A stretch of 64,000 nucleotides of DNA. It comes from Mariluticola halotolerans (GTDB taxonomy: Bacteria; Pseudomonadota; Alphaproteobacteria; Rhizobiales; Devosiaceae). Below the pieces are notes generated by a model. The model saw only the letters and a program-made list of their open reading frames with translations, was not told the origin of the DNA and did not search any database. Below are positions 9,758-19,629 of this stretch, piece by piece (positions within the stretch are counted from its first letter, which is position 1; each line of letters opens with the position of its first letter). A program made the position numbers and the translations under genes. The stretch is from contig NZ_CP090960.1 in NCBI RefSeq assembly GCF_021611515.1, forward strand, positions 558,001-622,000, in the 5' to 3' direction.

Positions 9758-9773
9758 TGCATGTCGCATGCCA
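9758..9773 (-). promoter_or_regulatory. Sigma-54 (RpoN) promoter for glnB-glnA
   Basis: On the minus strand the sequence TGGCATG-N4-ATGCA fits the consensus TGGCAYG-N4-TTGCW, with the invariant GG and GC exactly ten bases apart. Transcription would begin near 9747, about 35 bases before the glnB start. Sigma-54 promoters of glnBA are known targets of NtrC. Candidate NtrC half-sites (GTGCA types near 9854-9859 and 9934-9938) are weak. The rest of 9774-9994 shows nothing else I can name. Confidence 0.72.
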
Positions 9774-9994
9774 GAGTGCCAAAAAGCTTTTTTCTTAAGC
9801 CTGCACAAAGGCTTACGTTATAGCCAGTTGTCAGCGTCGGCAAACTGCATGGTTGTGCATGGCTAATATTTAGGCAATGCGATTGTATTTAGGGCAGCTC
9901 TGATGTGCGAGCTGGCGCTGCTGCTATTGCTTTGTGCATTCGTTTAAAGTCGCTCATCCGGTGTGCTTTGTAAATAATACGCGGTAATCAGGCT

Positions 9995-10022
9995 TTGACT
10001 GGGTGCCCAACATAAGCTAGAC
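9995..10022 (+). promoter_or_regulatory. Possible sigma-70 promoter for tRNA-Leu
   Basis: TTGACT (9995-10000), 16-base spacer, CTAGAC (10017-10022). Transcription would start about 25 bases before the tRNA. Position and -35 are good; the -10 is a modest match. Confidence 0.4.
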
Positions 10023-10054
10023 CCGGCGCCAATCCGGCCTAAGGCGTATCTCTT

Positions 10055-10139
10055 GCGGGTGTGGTGAAATTGGTAGACACGCGAGATTTAGGTTCTCGTG
10101 CCGAGAGGCGTGGGGGTTCAAGTCCCTTCACCCGCACCA
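10055..10139 (+). tRNA. tRNA-Leu (anticodon UAG)
   Basis: 85-base class II tRNA including an encoded CCA end. The acceptor stem GCGGGTG pairs with CACCCGC. The anticodon stem CGAGA/TCTCG encloses the loop TTTAGGT, giving anticodon UAG. A long variable arm follows (GTGCCGAGAGGCGT) and the T arm is GGGGGTTCAAGTCCCTT. It lies 57 bases upstream of tig. Confidence 0.97.
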
Positions 10140-10196
10140 GATTTACGTCATGATAAATGGCCCAAACGAATTTATGTGAAGAATATGGGATCACCT

Positions 10197-11582
10197 ATGC
10201 AGGTCACAGAAACGCTCAATGAAGGTCTGAAGCGCAAGCTCAGCGTTACCATTCCGGCAAAAGACCTCGTGTCGCGCCTAGATGCCAAGCTCGAAGAGCT
10301 TAAGGGCAAGGCAAGCATCAAGGGGTTCCGTCCGGGCAAAGTGCCGACATCGCACCTCAAGAAAGTCTATGGCCGCTCGGCCATGTCCGATGTGATGCAG
10401 GACGCGATCAATGCGAGCGTGCAGGAAAGTCTTGCAGAACGCTCGGAGCGCGCCGCCGCACAGCCGCAGATTGATTTTCCTGAAGACCAGGAAGTGATCA
10501 ACAAGGTTCTCGACGGTGATGCCGACCTGGCGTTTGACGTTACCTATGAAATCCTGCCGACCTTTGACCTGATGGATTTCAAGAAGGTCAAGATCGACAA
10601 CCCGGTTGTCGATATCGAGGATGATGAAGTCGAGACCGAACTGAAGCGCGTCTTCCTCAATAATCGTGAATATGAAGCGCGCGATGATGACAGCGTTGTC
10701 GCTGATGGTGACCGTCTTGGCCTCAGCTTTGAAGGCAAGATCGATGGCGAAGTGTTTGAGGGCGGCTCGTCCGACCACGCACATCTCATTGTGGGTTCGG
10801 GTGAATTCATTCCGGGCTTTGAAGAGCAGCTCATTGGTATGAAAAAAGGTGAGAACCGTGACGTCACGGTGACCTTCCCCAAAGATTACAACAATGAAGA
10901 TCTCGCAGGCAAAAAGGCCGTGTTCGCCGTCAACCTTCTGCATATCGATGCGCCGAAGGTCACTGAGCTGAACGACGATTTCGCCAAGACGCTCGGCATG
11001 GAAGACCTCAATGCGTTGCGCGAAGCGGTCAAGGGGCAGATGCGTTCTGCGCTTGAGAGCATGGGCAAGCAGCGCATCAAGCGCCAGGTGCTCGATGCGC
11101 TTGACGAAGGGCACAAGTTCACGGCGCCGCAGACCCTTGTCGATGAAGAGTTCAAGTCGATCTGGGATCGCGTGACCCACGAGATCGAGCATCACGGCAA
11201 GTCGTTTGAGGACGAAGGAACGACCGAAGAAAAGGCCCGGGCCCAGTACGAAAAGATCGCCGAGCGCCGGGTGCGGCTTGGTCTGGTGGTTGCTGAAATC
11301 GGCAATGCCAACAAGATCGAGGTTGCCGAGGAAGAACTGCAGCAGGCATTGATCGCCGAAGTGCGGCGTTTCCCGGGCCAGGAACAGCAGGTCTATGATT
11401 ATTACCGCCAGAACCCGCAGGCTGTTGCCGGGTTGCGGGCGCCTGTGTTCGAAAACAAGGTCGTCGATTTTGTAGCTGAGCTTGCCGACAAGACCGACAA
11501 AAAGGTGAGCCGCGAAGATCTGGCCAAGATGATCCAGCAGGATGAAGCGGACGATGAGATCCCTGAAGAGCATAACCACTAA
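10197..11582 (+). CDS. tig: Trigger factor, ribosome-associated chaperone/PPIase
   Basis: 461-residue cytosolic chaperone that binds near the ribosome exit tunnel and folds nascent chains. The N-terminal ribosome-binding domain holds the signature GFRPGKVP (about residue 42-49). The central FKBP-type prolyl isomerase domain (about 165-250) contains GDRLGLSFEGKIDGEVFEGG. The C-terminal helical arm domain ends in an acidic tail. The start is the ATG at 10197 (MQVTETL); the open frame reaches back into tRNA-Leu, but that part is not coding. In proteobacteria tig commonly precedes clpP-clpX-lon; here a cassette and nnr intervene. Confidence 0.96.
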   Translation: MQVTETLNEGLKRKLSVTIPAKDLVSRLDAKLEELKGKASIKGFRPGKVPTSHLKKVYGRSAMSDVMQDAINASVQESLAERSERAAAQPQIDFPEDQEVINKVLDGDADLAFDVTYEILPTFDLMDFKKVKIDNPVVDIEDDEVETELKRVFLNNREYEARDDDSVVADGDRLGLSFEGKIDGEVFEGGSSDHAHLIVGSGEFIPGFEEQLIGMKKGENRDVTVTFPKDYNNEDLAGKKAVFAVNLLHIDAPKVTELNDDFAKTLGMEDLNALREAVKGQMRSALESMGKQRIKRQVLDALDEGHKFTAPQTLVDEEFKSIWDRVTHEIEHHGKSFEDEGTTEEKARAQYEKIAERRVRLGLVVAEIGNANKIEVAEEELQQALIAEVRRFPGQEQQVYDYYRQNPQAVAGLRAPVFENKVVDFVAELADKTDKKVSREDLAKMIQQDEADDEIPEEHNH

Positions 11583-11610
11583 GCGGTTTTAGCTTTTCCT
11601 TCTGAATTGA

Positions 11611-11646
11611 AAGGCCATCCTGTTTTCAGGGTGGCCTTTTGTTTTT
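11611..11646 (+). terminator. Rho-independent terminator of tig
   Basis: Twelve-base-pair stem AAGGCCATCCTG/CAGGGTGGCCTT (one G-U pair) with a TTTT loop, followed by TTGTTTTT. It separates tig from the next cassette. Confidence 0.9.
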
Positions 11647-11760
11647 GCGGCCTTTTTTTGCCCAAAGAGGCAACTGATGAAAGCTTACAAACCCCATTTA
11701 ATTCATAATTAAGTCAGTTCCGCTTTTGTGGGTGCAAATGCCAATGGGCTGGAACCGTAT

Positions 11761-12213
11761 ATGATTCTGCAATCCATATTTACGCGCGGTGCAGTCCGGT
11801 TGCGTGCATCGCGATCGGCATTGGTGGAATTTTTGCGTTACGCGGTTGCCAGTATTGTGGCACTTGCGCTCGATTTTTCATTGCTTCTCGGACTAACTGA
11901 ACTGGCCGGCTGGCATTATCTGGTTTCTGCCGCGGTCGGGTTCACGGCGGGCAGTATATTTCTCTACGTGTTGTCGACAGGTTTTATCTTCCGTTCGCGG
12001 CGACTGCAGAACAGGCAGGCCGAGTTCATGGTTTTTGCGGGCATCGGTGTCATAGGGCTGGTGATCAATCAGTCGCTGATGTTCGGCTTGGTTTCTTTTG
12101 GTGGGCTGGCATATCCGCTGGCGAAAATCGCCACCGTTATGTTCACATTTTTATTCAATTTCGGGATGCGCAAGACCTTGCTTTTCAAGTCCCCGATTTC
12201 CGCAGGAGTTTGA
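11761..12213 (+). CDS. GtrA-family membrane protein
   Basis: About 150-residue protein with four predicted transmembrane helices (for example [56 protein letters not shown]). GtrA proteins are linked to moving or presenting polyprenyl-phosphate-linked sugars across the inner membrane, as in O-antigen glucosylation. The family-typical EFLRYA near the N-terminus and the C-terminal [11 protein letters not shown] are present. The start is given as the ATG at 11761; a GTG at 11728 is also open. It is followed one base later by the FAD protein gene, so the cassette is an operon. The specific sugar cannot be told. Confidence 0.85.
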   Translation: MILQSIFTRGAVRLRASRSALVEFLRYAVASIVALALDFSLLLGLTELAGWHYLVSAAVGFTAGSIFLYVLSTGFIFRSRRLQNRQAEFMVFAGIGVIGLVINQSLMFGLVSFGGLAYPLAKIATVMFTFLFNFGMRKTLLFKSPISAGV

Positions 12214-12214
12214 A

Positions 12215-13798
12215 ATGAGTGGCAACCGTGTGGTCATTGTCGGGGCGGGACCTGCAGGGCTTACTGCAGCCTATGAGCTTGCGCAGGCGGGGGGATATGA
12301 AGTGACGGTTCTGGAAGCCAGTGGTGATATTGGCGGCATCTCCAAGACAGTGAATTTCAAGGGCAACAGGATCGATATCGGCGGTCACCGTTTCTTTTCC
12401 AAATCCGATTGGGTCATGGATTGGTGGCAGAATATCCTCCCGATTGAGGCAGGAGCGGCCCGGGACTCCTTTGAGATCGCCTATCAGAACAAGCGTCGGA
12501 CAGTTGATGTCAGCGCTGCGGCGCCTTCTGGCAGCGATGATGTCATGCTTGTCCGGCAGCGGCTGTCGCGGATCTATTTTGAAGGCAATTTCTTCTCGTA
12601 TCCGATCAAGGCAAACGTCGAGACTGCCTGGAAACTGGGGCCGGCGCGGGTTGCCAGGATGCTGGGTAGTTATGGTGTGGCGCGCGCTTTTCCGCGACCG
12701 GAAGAAATGTCGCTGGAAGACTTTATGATCAACCGGTTTGGCAAGGAGCTCTACCTGACCTTCTTCAAGGATTATACCGAGAAGGTGTGGGGTGTGCCGT
12801 GCAACCAGATCAGTGCAGAATGGGGCGCACAGCGCATCAAGGGGCTGTCGGTCACCAAGGCGATCATGCATGCGGCCAAGGCACCGTTCCGCAGCATGGG
12901 GGCGTTTGGCGGCAAAACAGAGAATACCAGCCTCATTGAGGAGTTTCTCTATCCCAAATACGGGCCGGGCCAGATGTGGGAAACCACGGTTGAGAAGGTT
13001 GAGAAGGCTGGCGTGGTTGTTCGCCGGCATCAAAAGGTTGTGGGGCTCGGGATGCTTGGCGACAAGGTGTCGATGGCTGTGGCTGAAGATACCCGTAGCG
13101 GTGCCCAGGTGACGCTGCCGGCAGATTATGTGATTTCAACAATGCCGGTAGTTGATTTGATCAACGCGATGCAGCCCGCCGCGCCGGAAACAGTCAGCCG
13201 GATTGCCAACAAACTGGAATATCGCGATTTTATCACGGTGGGGCTGTTGCTGAAGGGGCTGAAAAAAACGCCCGGCGCCAACCCGAATTCACCAACCAAT
13301 CTCGTGCCTGACAACTGGATTTATATTCAGGACAAGGGCGTGCAGGTGGGGCGGTTGCAGTTCTTCAACAACTGGAGCCCCCACATGGTAGCGGACCCCG
13401 GCACCGTCTGGGTCGGGATGGAATATTTCTGTCGCGAACAGGATTCCCTCTGGCAGATGACCGATGCGGACCTGATTGAGCTTGGCGTGCGCGAAATGGA
13501 AAAAATAGGTCTGGCAGACCCGCGCGCATTCCTTGATGGCATGGTGCTCAGAGTTCCGAAAGCCTATCCGGGCTATTACGGCGCCTATTCGGAATTCTCC
13601 AAAGTCAGGGAATTTACGGATTCGATCGATAACCTGTTCCTGGTCGGCCGCAATGGCATGCATCGTTACAATAATCAGGATCATTCGATGTTGACCGCCT
13701 ATCACGCTGCGGAAGCGATTATGAAGAATTCTCGCGACAAGCAGGCGATTTGGGAAATCAATATCGACGACGACTACCACGAAGAAAAAGCTGCTTGA
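12215..13798 (+). CDS. FAD-dependent oxidoreductase/mutase-like protein (amine-oxidase fold)
   Basis: 527-residue flavoprotein. The Rossmann FAD motif GAGPAG is at 10-15, with the ribose-binding Glu in VTVLEAS about 20 residues later, then [22 protein letters not shown] (written here as its parts GGIS and DIGGHRFF at 54-61), which resembles the UDP-galactopyranose-mutase and protoporphyrinogen-oxidase-like group. The C-terminal end has [17 protein letters not shown], a likely FAD-contact motif. There is a good SD (GCAGGAG) and near-zero spacing on both sides. Linkage to GtrA and a polytopic membrane protein suggests a role in surface sugar metabolism. The substrate is unknown; it is not a clear Glf or HemG. 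Confidence 0.8.
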   Translation: MSGNRVVIVGAGPAGLTAAYELAQAGGYEVTVLEASGDIGGISKTVNFKGNRIDIGGHRFFSKSDWVMDWWQNILPIEAGAARDSFEIAYQNKRRTVDVSAAAPSGSDDVMLVRQRLSRIYFEGNFFSYPIKANVETAWKLGPARVARMLGSYGVARAFPRPEEMSLEDFMINRFGKELYLTFFKDYTEKVWGVPCNQISAEWGAQRIKGLSVTKAIMHAAKAPFRSMGAFGGKTENTSLIEEFLYPKYGPGQMWETTVEKVEKAGVVVRRHQKVVGLGMLGDKVSMAVAEDTRSGAQVTLPADYVISTMPVVDLINAMQPAAPETVSRIANKLEYRDFITVGLLLKGLKKTPGANPNSPTNLVPDNWIYIQDKGVQVGRLQFFNNWSPHMVADPGTVWVGMEYFCREQDSLWQMTDADLIELGVREMEKIGLADPRAFLDGMVLRVPKAYPGYYGAYSEFSKVREFTDSIDNLFLVGRNGMHRYNNQDHSMLTAYHAAEAIMKNSRDKQAIWEINIDDDYHEEKAA

Positions 13799-13799
13799 G

Positions 13800-15707
13800 A
13801 TGAACGTGCAGCCTGATGCGTCTGTAACCCGGCTGGGGCCACGCGGCACCTTCTGGGCATTTGCCGCAGGACTGTGCGGTGTCTGGCTGCTGACGCATCC
13901 CTATGTGGGCCTGGTCCATGATGGTGTGCTCTATGCCGGGCAGGCCCTGTTTGCTTTGAACCGGGAACTCTTTGAACATGACATGTTCTTCCGGTTCGGT
14001 TCGCAAGACGACTTTACAGTATTTTCCCGAATATACGCTGGGATGATTGCATTGTGGGGCCTCGGGCCTGCGGCGATGTTGGCCGTCTTGGTTGGACAGA
14101 CTCTCTGGGTTTTTGGTCTCGTGCGGCTGGCCCGGAACCTCACCTGCGATTTTTCTGAGCTGGCCTGGATGCTGTTGCTGGCTGCCGGCGGCTTTGCTTT
14201 CTATGGCAGCGGCGAAATCTTTCATTACGGGGAGGGGTTCCCGACCGCCCGGCCGTTTAGCGAAGCCCTGGTGCTTCATGCGCTCGCCTGGTTGGTCGCT
14301 GGACGCCCCCTTATTGCATTTTGGGCAACACTGGTCGGCGCGTTGTTCCATCCTCTTCTTGCCTTGCCGGGGCTGGTCGTGGGGGCATTTTATTATGCTT
14401 TTCACCACCCACGATTCTGGGCGTTACCAATTATCGGTATTTTGGGCGGACTGGGGCTGGCCCTGTTAAATGTAGGCCCGTTCGGCAGGTTATTCGAGAC
14501 CATGGATCCGGAATGGTTTGCGCTGGTGGCGCAGCGGAATGCCTATATATTTTTACTGGAATGGCCCGCAGAAGCCTGGGGTGGGCTAATGTTTCAAGCC
14601 GTAACAGTCTCCGCAGCCTTTATTGTTGTCGCCGGCCCCATGCGTCGGCTGGCTCTGGCTGTGCTGCTTATGGCACTGATTGGTTGTGTGGTAAGTTTGA
14701 TCGGCGGCGAATGGTTGCGCAGCGTGCTGATTATTCAGCTTCAGACATGGCGCAGCGGTTGGCTATTGGCGGTTGTGGCCAATCTTGCAACCGGTACGCT
14801 TCTCTACCGTTTATGGGTTCAACGCGACAATGCCACCACCTTGAGCGCGCTTCTGGCAGCCAGCGCTTTATGGTCCATATTCTTTCCCGGTCAGATTGCG
14901 ATGATCATTGTCGTGGGTCTTATTGCATTTCAGGTTTCGGGCAAATTACCGCGCACTTCGCCAGTCGTTGAGAAGGTGGCATTTGCGATAGCTGCTGCGT
15001 CTCTGCTCTTCTTCATGAGCGCGCGTGGTTACTCTCTGGCGACACAGTTTGAGGCCTATGCGCAAGGTGTAAAGACGTTTGACGTTACTATCGTTGAATT
15101 CGTGCTGCTGATGGTAGTTCTGGCGGCGCTGTTTGCGACCGGGTGGCTGCACCAGCGATGGCTAGCGGCTTCATTTGCCGTAGTTCTGTTGGCTAGCGGC
15201 ATTGTGTTTTGGGACAGACGCAGCCCTGAGCAAAACCATTTGGAATTTGCGGCAGGACAATCCAATCCCTTCAGTCCCTATTTACAATCTGGTGACCAGA
15301 TCTATTGGCGGCGTGGTCTCGATAAGGTTTGGTTTATCTTGCAGCAAGCCAGCTACGTGTCCTTTCATCAGGGGGCCGGTATTCTGTTTTCCCGCGAGAC
15401 GGCAATGACCTACAGAGACAGGACACAGGTCGTCAGCGCTCTGGATCCGCGTGAGTTTTACGACCTTTGGACGATCGACAGGAATGAGGCGCAGCGGCGT
15501 AAAACGCTGCACGTACCTGAATATTCGGATTTGGTAAGTGTATGCCAGGCGACGGGCGGGCCGGAGGCCGTGGTGCTTGACGCTGCATTTGCAGGGCATT
15601 GGAAAGCCAGGTGGGCATTGCCGCTGGTGGTGCAGCGGGGCCTTGATGATGTCCTTGCGCCGCCTGAAGCTTATTATCTCTATCTTTGCTCGGAAATTGG
15701 CAAATAG
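13800..15707 (+). CDS. Polytopic membrane protein, possible GT-C glycosyltransferase
   Basis: 635-residue protein with roughly 11-13 hydrophobic helices up to about residue 480, then a soluble C-terminal domain of about 150 residues. I do not recognise a named family. The first loop after helix 1 contains HPYVGLVHDG and later NRELFEHD; acidic residues in this loop are typical of GT-C glycosyltransferases that use polyprenyl-phosphate sugars. A second loop holds GEIFHYGEGFPTARPFSE. The ATG follows the stop of the FAD gene after one base, so the three genes are one unit. A GT-C role fits GtrA next door but remains inference. Helix-rich transporters are the alternative. Confidence 0.6.
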   Translation: MNVQPDASVTRLGPRGTFWAFAAGLCGVWLLTHPYVGLVHDGVLYAGQALFALNRELFEHDMFFRFGSQDDFTVFSRIYAGMIALWGLGPAAMLAVLVGQTLWVFGLVRLARNLTCDFSELAWMLLLAAGGFAFYGSGEIFHYGEGFPTARPFSEALVLHALAWLVAGRPLIAFWATLVGALFHPLLALPGLVVGAFYYAFHHPRFWALPIIGILGGLGLALLNVGPFGRLFETMDPEWFALVAQRNAYIFLLEWPAEAWGGLMFQAVTVSAAFIVVAGPMRRLALAVLLMALIGCVVSLIGGEWLRSVLIIQLQTWRSGWLLAVVANLATGTLLYRLWVQRDNATTLSALLAASALWSIFFPGQIAMIIVVGLIAFQVSGKLPRTSPVVEKVAFAIAAASLLFFMSARGYSLATQFEAYAQGVKTFDVTIVEFVLLMVVLAALFATGWLHQRWLAASFAVVLLASGIVFWDRRSPEQNHLEFAAGQSNPFSPYLQSGDQIYWRRGLDKVWFILQQASYVSFHQGAGILFSRETAMTYRDRTQVVSALDPREFYDLWTIDRNEAQRRKTLHVPEYSDLVSVCQATGGPEAVVLDAAFAGHWKARWALPLVVQRGLDDVLAPPEAYYLYLCSEIGK

Positions 15708-15789
15708 CGCTCCATGATTTTCGCCGGTTGACGTCTTCATACCGTTAGCGGACGCTGTGCCGACATCGGTGTGGTTTGGAGGTGAGGCG

Positions 15790-17259
15790 ATGCAAAACGG
15801 TTCGATACTGCTGACGCCCAGCGAAATGGCGCAAGCCGATACGCTTGCCGTCGCATCAGGCGTCAAATCGCTGGATCTCATGGAAAATGCCGGTGCCGCT
15901 GTCGCCGATGCGATTATTGCGCGTTTCGAACCCTGTAAAACGCTTGTGTTGTGCGGTCCGGGGAATAATGGCGGAGACGGGTTTGTGGTGGCGCGGCTGC
16001 TGGTGGCTGCGGGCTGGCCGGTCCGGCTGGCGCTCACCGTGCCGCGTGACAAGCTGAAAGGCGATGCGGCGGCGCAGGCCGGGTTCTGGTCGGGGCCGAT
16101 CGAGGATGCCGCACCCTATCTGCTGGAGGGGGCGGCACTGGTTGTCGATGCCTTGCTAGGTGCCGGGCTGGACCGGGAGGTTGATGGCGAGCTGGCTGAG
16201 CTGATTGATGCCATCAATAACAGCGGTGCGCTGGTGGTGAGTGTGGATGTGCCGAGCGGGCTGGACGGGGCAACCGGGCAGGCGCGCGGCGTTTCGGTCA
16301 AGGCGGACATGACGGTTACGTTTTTCCGCAAAAAACCGGGTCACTTGCTGCAGCCGGGCAGGGCGCTTTGTGGCGCGTTGCATCTCGCCGAGATTGGTAT
16401 TCCCGATGCTGTTTTGGATGACATTGGTGCAACCTGTCACGAGAACGGGCAAGGGCTTTGGCAAATGCCCATGCTGGCGGATGATGGTCATAAATATGGC
16501 CGGGGGCATTGTGTGGTCGTCTCTGGCGGACCGCTGCACACTGGTGCGGCGCGTCTGGCAGCGCAGGGGGCATTGCGGGTTGGGGCCGGTCTGGTCACGC
16601 TGGCGGGCGCCCCTGAGGCTTTGGGGGTGCATGCAGCCCACGTGACGGCAATCATGCTGGCCGCCGTCAATGATGCAGCAGAACTGGCTGACCTTCTGGA
16701 AGACAAGCGCCGGAATGCCGTGGTGATCGGGCCGGGGGCGGGTGTGAGCCCCATGACTCATCAGAACGTGCTTTCCGTGCTGGCTTCGGGGGCTTCCAGC
16801 GTTCTGGATGCTGATGCGCTGTCCGCATTCAAGGGAGACGCCAGTGCTTTGTTTGCGGCGATCCAGGCGAAGGAGAAGCGCCCCGTCGTGCTGACGCCGC
16901 ATTCGGGTGAGTTTGAACGGATATTTCCGCGACTGGATGGCTCGAAGGTTGAGCGCGCGCGGGCGGCGGCGGCAATGTCGGGCGCCATTGTCGTTCTGAA
17001 GGGGAGTGATACGGTGATTGTCGCACCCGATGGCCGGGCCTTGATCAATACCAATGCGCCGCCTTCTTTGGCGACCGCGGGTTCGGGTGACGTGCTCGCA
17101 GGGATGATTGGTGGTCTGTTGGCGCAGGGCATGAGCGGTTTGGATGCAGCGGCGGCCGGGGTCTATCTGCATGGTGCTGCCGCACAGCAATTCGGGATGC
17201 CGGGCCTGATCGCCGAGGATTTGCCCGACCTGATACCTGCGGCGCTACACAGGCTTTAA
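15790..17259 (+). CDS. nnr: Bifunctional NAD(P)HX epimerase / NAD(P)HX dehydratase
   Basis: 489-residue repair enzyme. The N-terminal YjeF_N domain (about 1-215) epimerises damaged hydrated NAD(P)H; its signature [12 protein letters not shown] is at 55-66. The C-terminal YjeF_C, ribokinase-like domain (about 230-489) is the ADP-dependent dehydratase; seen are [16 protein letters not shown] and the catalytic [14 protein letters not shown]. The start is the ATG at 15790 with GGAGGTGA upstream; the frame opens 11 codons earlier without an SD. In several relatives this gene sits beside glnB; here it is about 6 kb away, separated by tRNA-Leu, tig and the GtrA cassette. Confidence 0.95.
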   Translation: MQNGSILLTPSEMAQADTLAVASGVKSLDLMENAGAAVADAIIARFEPCKTLVLCGPGNNGGDGFVVARLLVAAGWPVRLALTVPRDKLKGDAAAQAGFWSGPIEDAAPYLLEGAALVVDALLGAGLDREVDGELAELIDAINNSGALVVSVDVPSGLDGATGQARGVSVKADMTVTFFRKKPGHLLQPGRALCGALHLAEIGIPDAVLDDIGATCHENGQGLWQMPMLADDGHKYGRGHCVVVSGGPLHTGAARLAAQGALRVGAGLVTLAGAPEALGVHAAHVTAIMLAAVNDAAELADLLEDKRRNAVVIGPGAGVSPMTHQNVLSVLASGASSVLDADALSAFKGDASALFAAIQAKEKRPVVLTPHSGEFERIFPRLDGSKVERARAAAAMSGAIVVLKGSDTVIVAPDGRALINTNAPPSLATAGSGDVLAGMIGGLLAQGMSGLDAAAAGVYLHGAAAQQFGMPGLIAEDLPDLIPAALHRL

Positions 17260-17373
17260 GGGCATTCAGGGGGCCGTGATCAAAAAGCTGCCATATGTGG
17301 AAATTAACCTGGCGCACATAATGTTGCCGAAAACCGATCAAATTTTGCCTATTAAGGCAATATCCGGCTAGCT

Positions 17374-17405
17374 ATTGAACCGCGCCATATTCCAGCCTAT
17401 CTGTG
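17374..17405 (+). promoter_or_regulatory. RpoH-type heat-shock promoter for clpP
   Basis: ATTG, 18-base spacer, CCTATCTGTG. The -10 part matches the alphaproteobacterial RpoH consensus CYTATNTNNG fully; the -35 matches CTTG in three of four bases. Predicted start about 75 bases before clpP. ClpP is a classic heat-shock protein. Confidence 0.55.
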
Positions 17406-17484
17406 CCTTTACCGCCCGTTAAGGCGCATCGTCTGCAATCGGCTTAAATTTGGCTGATTCGTTCCTAAAACAAGGCACCCCTAA

Positions 17485-18111
17485 ATGAAAGATCCGATCG
17501 ATACCTTTATGAACACGCTTGTGCCGATGGTGGTTGAGCAGACCAACCGTGGCGAACGTGCCTATGATATTTATTCTCGCCTGTTGAAGGAACGCATTAT
17601 CTTCGTAACCGGTCCGGTCGAAGACAATATGGCGTCCGTCATCGTGGCGCAGCTGCTGTTTCTCGAAGCCGAGAACCCGAAAAAAGAAATCTCGATGTAT
17701 ATCAACTCGCCCGGTGGCGTGGTGACATCGGGTCTGTCGATTTACGATACGATGCAGTTCATCCGCCCGGCGGTGGCAACGCTGTGCATCGGTCAGGCTG
17801 CGTCCATGGGCTCGTTGCTGCTGACTGCAGGTGAGAAAGACATGCGCGGCGCTTTGCCGAATGCCTCGATCATGGTGCACCAGCCGTCCGGCGGCTATCA
17901 GGGCCAGGCGACGGATATTCTGATCCACGCGCAGTATACCGAAAAGCTGAAACGGCGTCTGAACGAAATCTACGTTGCCCATACCGGGCAGGATTACGAA
18001 ACCGTAGAAGCAGCGCTTGAGCGCGACAATTTCATGAATGCTGAACAGGCCAAGGAATTTGGTCTGATCGACACCATTCATGAAAAACGCGCCATGCCGG
18101 ATGCCTCGTAA
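17485..18111 (+). CDS. clpP: ATP-dependent Clp protease proteolytic subunit
   Basis: 208-residue serine peptidase that forms the 14-subunit barrel docked to ClpX or ClpA. The catalytic triad is visible: Ser107 in GQAASMGS, His132 in MVHQPSGG and Asp181 in ERDNFM. The segment YINSPGGVV (residues 72-80) is the substrate-binding strand. Length is normal. It is followed by clpX after 166 bases, and both serve regulated proteolysis in the cytosol. An RpoH-like promoter lies upstream. Confidence 0.97.
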   Translation: MKDPIDTFMNTLVPMVVEQTNRGERAYDIYSRLLKERIIFVTGPVEDNMASVIVAQLLFLEAENPKKEISMYINSPGGVVTSGLSIYDTMQFIRPAVATLCIGQAASMGSLLLTAGEKDMRGALPNASIMVHQPSGGYQGQATDILIHAQYTEKLKRRLNEIYVAHTGQDYETVEAALERDNFMNAEQAKEFGLIDTIHEKRAMPDAS

Positions 18112-18277
18112 GTTTGGCCGTTAACGTCAAATCGAGGCTCTGCCCCAGTTAACCTGGTTGCAATTGCGTCCAGCCGGACTGCGCTTTATGCTTGGCCCGG
18201 CTACTATTTGTTTATGTCTGAGCGCTAGCCTTACGTGTTAGCACAAATGAGGCCGATGGCCTCGCGGGAGTGACAGG

Positions 18278-19555
18278 ATGTCAAAAGACAGTTCGAACGG
18301 CGATAGCTCTAAGAATACGCTGTATTGCTCGTTCTGCGGCAAGTCGCAGCACGAAGTGAGAAAGCTCATCGCCGGCCCGACGGTTTTCATCTGCGATGAA
18401 TGCGTCGAGTTGTGCATGGACATCATCCGGGAAGAGAACAAGACCTCGATGGTCAAGTCCTCAGAGGGAGTGCCCACTCCAGCAGATATCTGCAAGGTTC
18501 TCGATGATTACGTGATTGGCCAGTTCCGCGCCAAGCGCGTGCTTTCGGTTGCGGTACACAATCATTACAAGCGTCTGCATCATGCCAGCAAGAATCAGGA
18601 CGTGGAACTCTCCAAGTCCAATATCCTGCTGATCGGTCCAACCGGTTGCGGCAAGACGCTTTTGGCGCAAACGCTGGCGCGCATCATCGATGTGCCCTTC
18701 ACCATGGCCGATGCAACAACCCTGACCGAAGCCGGTTATGTGGGTGAGGATGTTGAAAACATCATTCTCAAGCTGTTGCAGTCTGCCGACTACAATGTTG
18801 AAAAAGCCCAGCGCGGCATCGTCTATATCGACGAAGTCGACAAGATTTCGCGCAAGTCAGACAATCCCTCGATCACCCGCGACGTATCGGGCGAGGGTGT
18901 GCAGCAGGCTTTGCTCAAGATCATGGAAGGCACTGTTGCCTCCGTTCCGCCGCAGGGCGGGCGCAAGCATCCGCAGCAGGAATTTTTGCAGGTCGATACA
19001 ACCAACATCCTGTTCATTGTTGGTGGCGCGTTTGCGGGCCTCGAAAAGATCATTGCCGCACGCGGTGAAGGTTCCTCGATCGGTTTCGCCGCCGAAGTGA
19101 AGGACCCTCAGGATCGCCGGGTTGGTGAATTGTTTGCTGAAGTCGAGCCGACCGATCTGGTCAAGTTCGGCCTGATTCCGGAATTCATTGGCCGTCTGCC
19201 GGTGATTGCGACCCTTGAAGATCTTGATGAGGATGCGCTCATCCAGATCCTGACCCAGCCGAAGAACGCGCTCGTGCGTCAGTATCAGCGTCTGTTCAAT
19301 ATGGAAGAGGTCGAACTGACCTTCCATGAGGACGCTTTGCTTGCCATCGCCAAAATGGCGATTGAGCGGAAAACCGGCGCGCGCGGCTTGCGCTCGATCA
19401 TGGAAGGCATCCTTCTGGATACCATGTATGATCTGCCGAGCCTTGAGGGTGTTGAAGAGGTTGTCATCAGCGCTGAAGCTGTCAACGACAAGGATGCGCG
19501 TCCGCTTTACATCTATGCGGAACGCAAGAAAGAAGATGTCAGCGCCGGCGCCTGA
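18278..19555 (+). CDS. clpX: ATP-dependent Clp protease ATPase subunit ClpX
   Basis: 425-residue AAA+ unfoldase that feeds substrates to ClpP. The N-terminal zinc-binding domain has Cys17, Cys20, Cys39 and Cys42. Walker A GPTGCGKT is at 120-127; the pore loop GYVGEDVEN, Walker [10 protein letters not shown], and the ClpP-docking loop SIGFAAEVK follow. Sensor and arginine-finger regions look intact. In alphaproteobacteria ClpXP degrades the cell-cycle regulator CtrA. A weak RpoH-like element (CTTG...TTATGTCTG) lies in the gap after clpP, so clpX may have its own promoter. Confidence 0.98.
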   Translation: MSKDSSNGDSSKNTLYCSFCGKSQHEVRKLIAGPTVFICDECVELCMDIIREENKTSMVKSSEGVPTPADICKVLDDYVIGQFRAKRVLSVAVHNHYKRLHHASKNQDVELSKSNILLIGPTGCGKTLLAQTLARIIDVPFTMADATTLTEAGYVGEDVENIILKLLQSADYNVEKAQRGIVYIDEVDKISRKSDNPSITRDVSGEGVQQALLKIMEGTVASVPPQGGRKHPQQEFLQVDTTNILFIVGGAFAGLEKIIAARGEGSSIGFAAEVKDPQDRRVGELFAEVEPTDLVKFGLIPEFIGRLPVIATLEDLDEDALIQILTQPKNALVRQYQRLFNMEEVELTFHEDALLAIAKMAIERKTGARGLRSIMEGILLDTMYDLPSLEGVEEVVISAEAVNDKDARPLYIYAERKKEDVSAGA

Positions 19556-19580
19556 TCTTGCCGTTCTGACCTGAATTTTT

Positions 19581-19617
19581 AAACGCCGGAGGGGAAACCT
19601 TCCGGCGTTTTGCTTTT
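19581..19617. terminator. Rho-independent terminator between convergent clpX and citrate-synthase-like gene
   Basis: Perfect ten-base stem AAACGCCGGA/TCCGGCGTTT followed on the plus strand by TTTTGCTTTTT. The A-run on the other side is only three bases, so it serves clpX best, with possible two-way action. Confidence 0.85.
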
Positions 19618-19629
19618 TGCGGTCAGGTG

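Noticed and set aside
9846-9938. NtrC-type binding sites upstream of the sigma-54 promoter
   Set aside because: Half-sites such as GTGCA exist, but spacing does not match the 17-base consensus well enough to list as features.
10278-11579. 433-codon minus-strand open frame opposite tig
   Set aside because: Antisense shadow of a well-identified gene; the frame arises from codon bias, has no domain and no SD.
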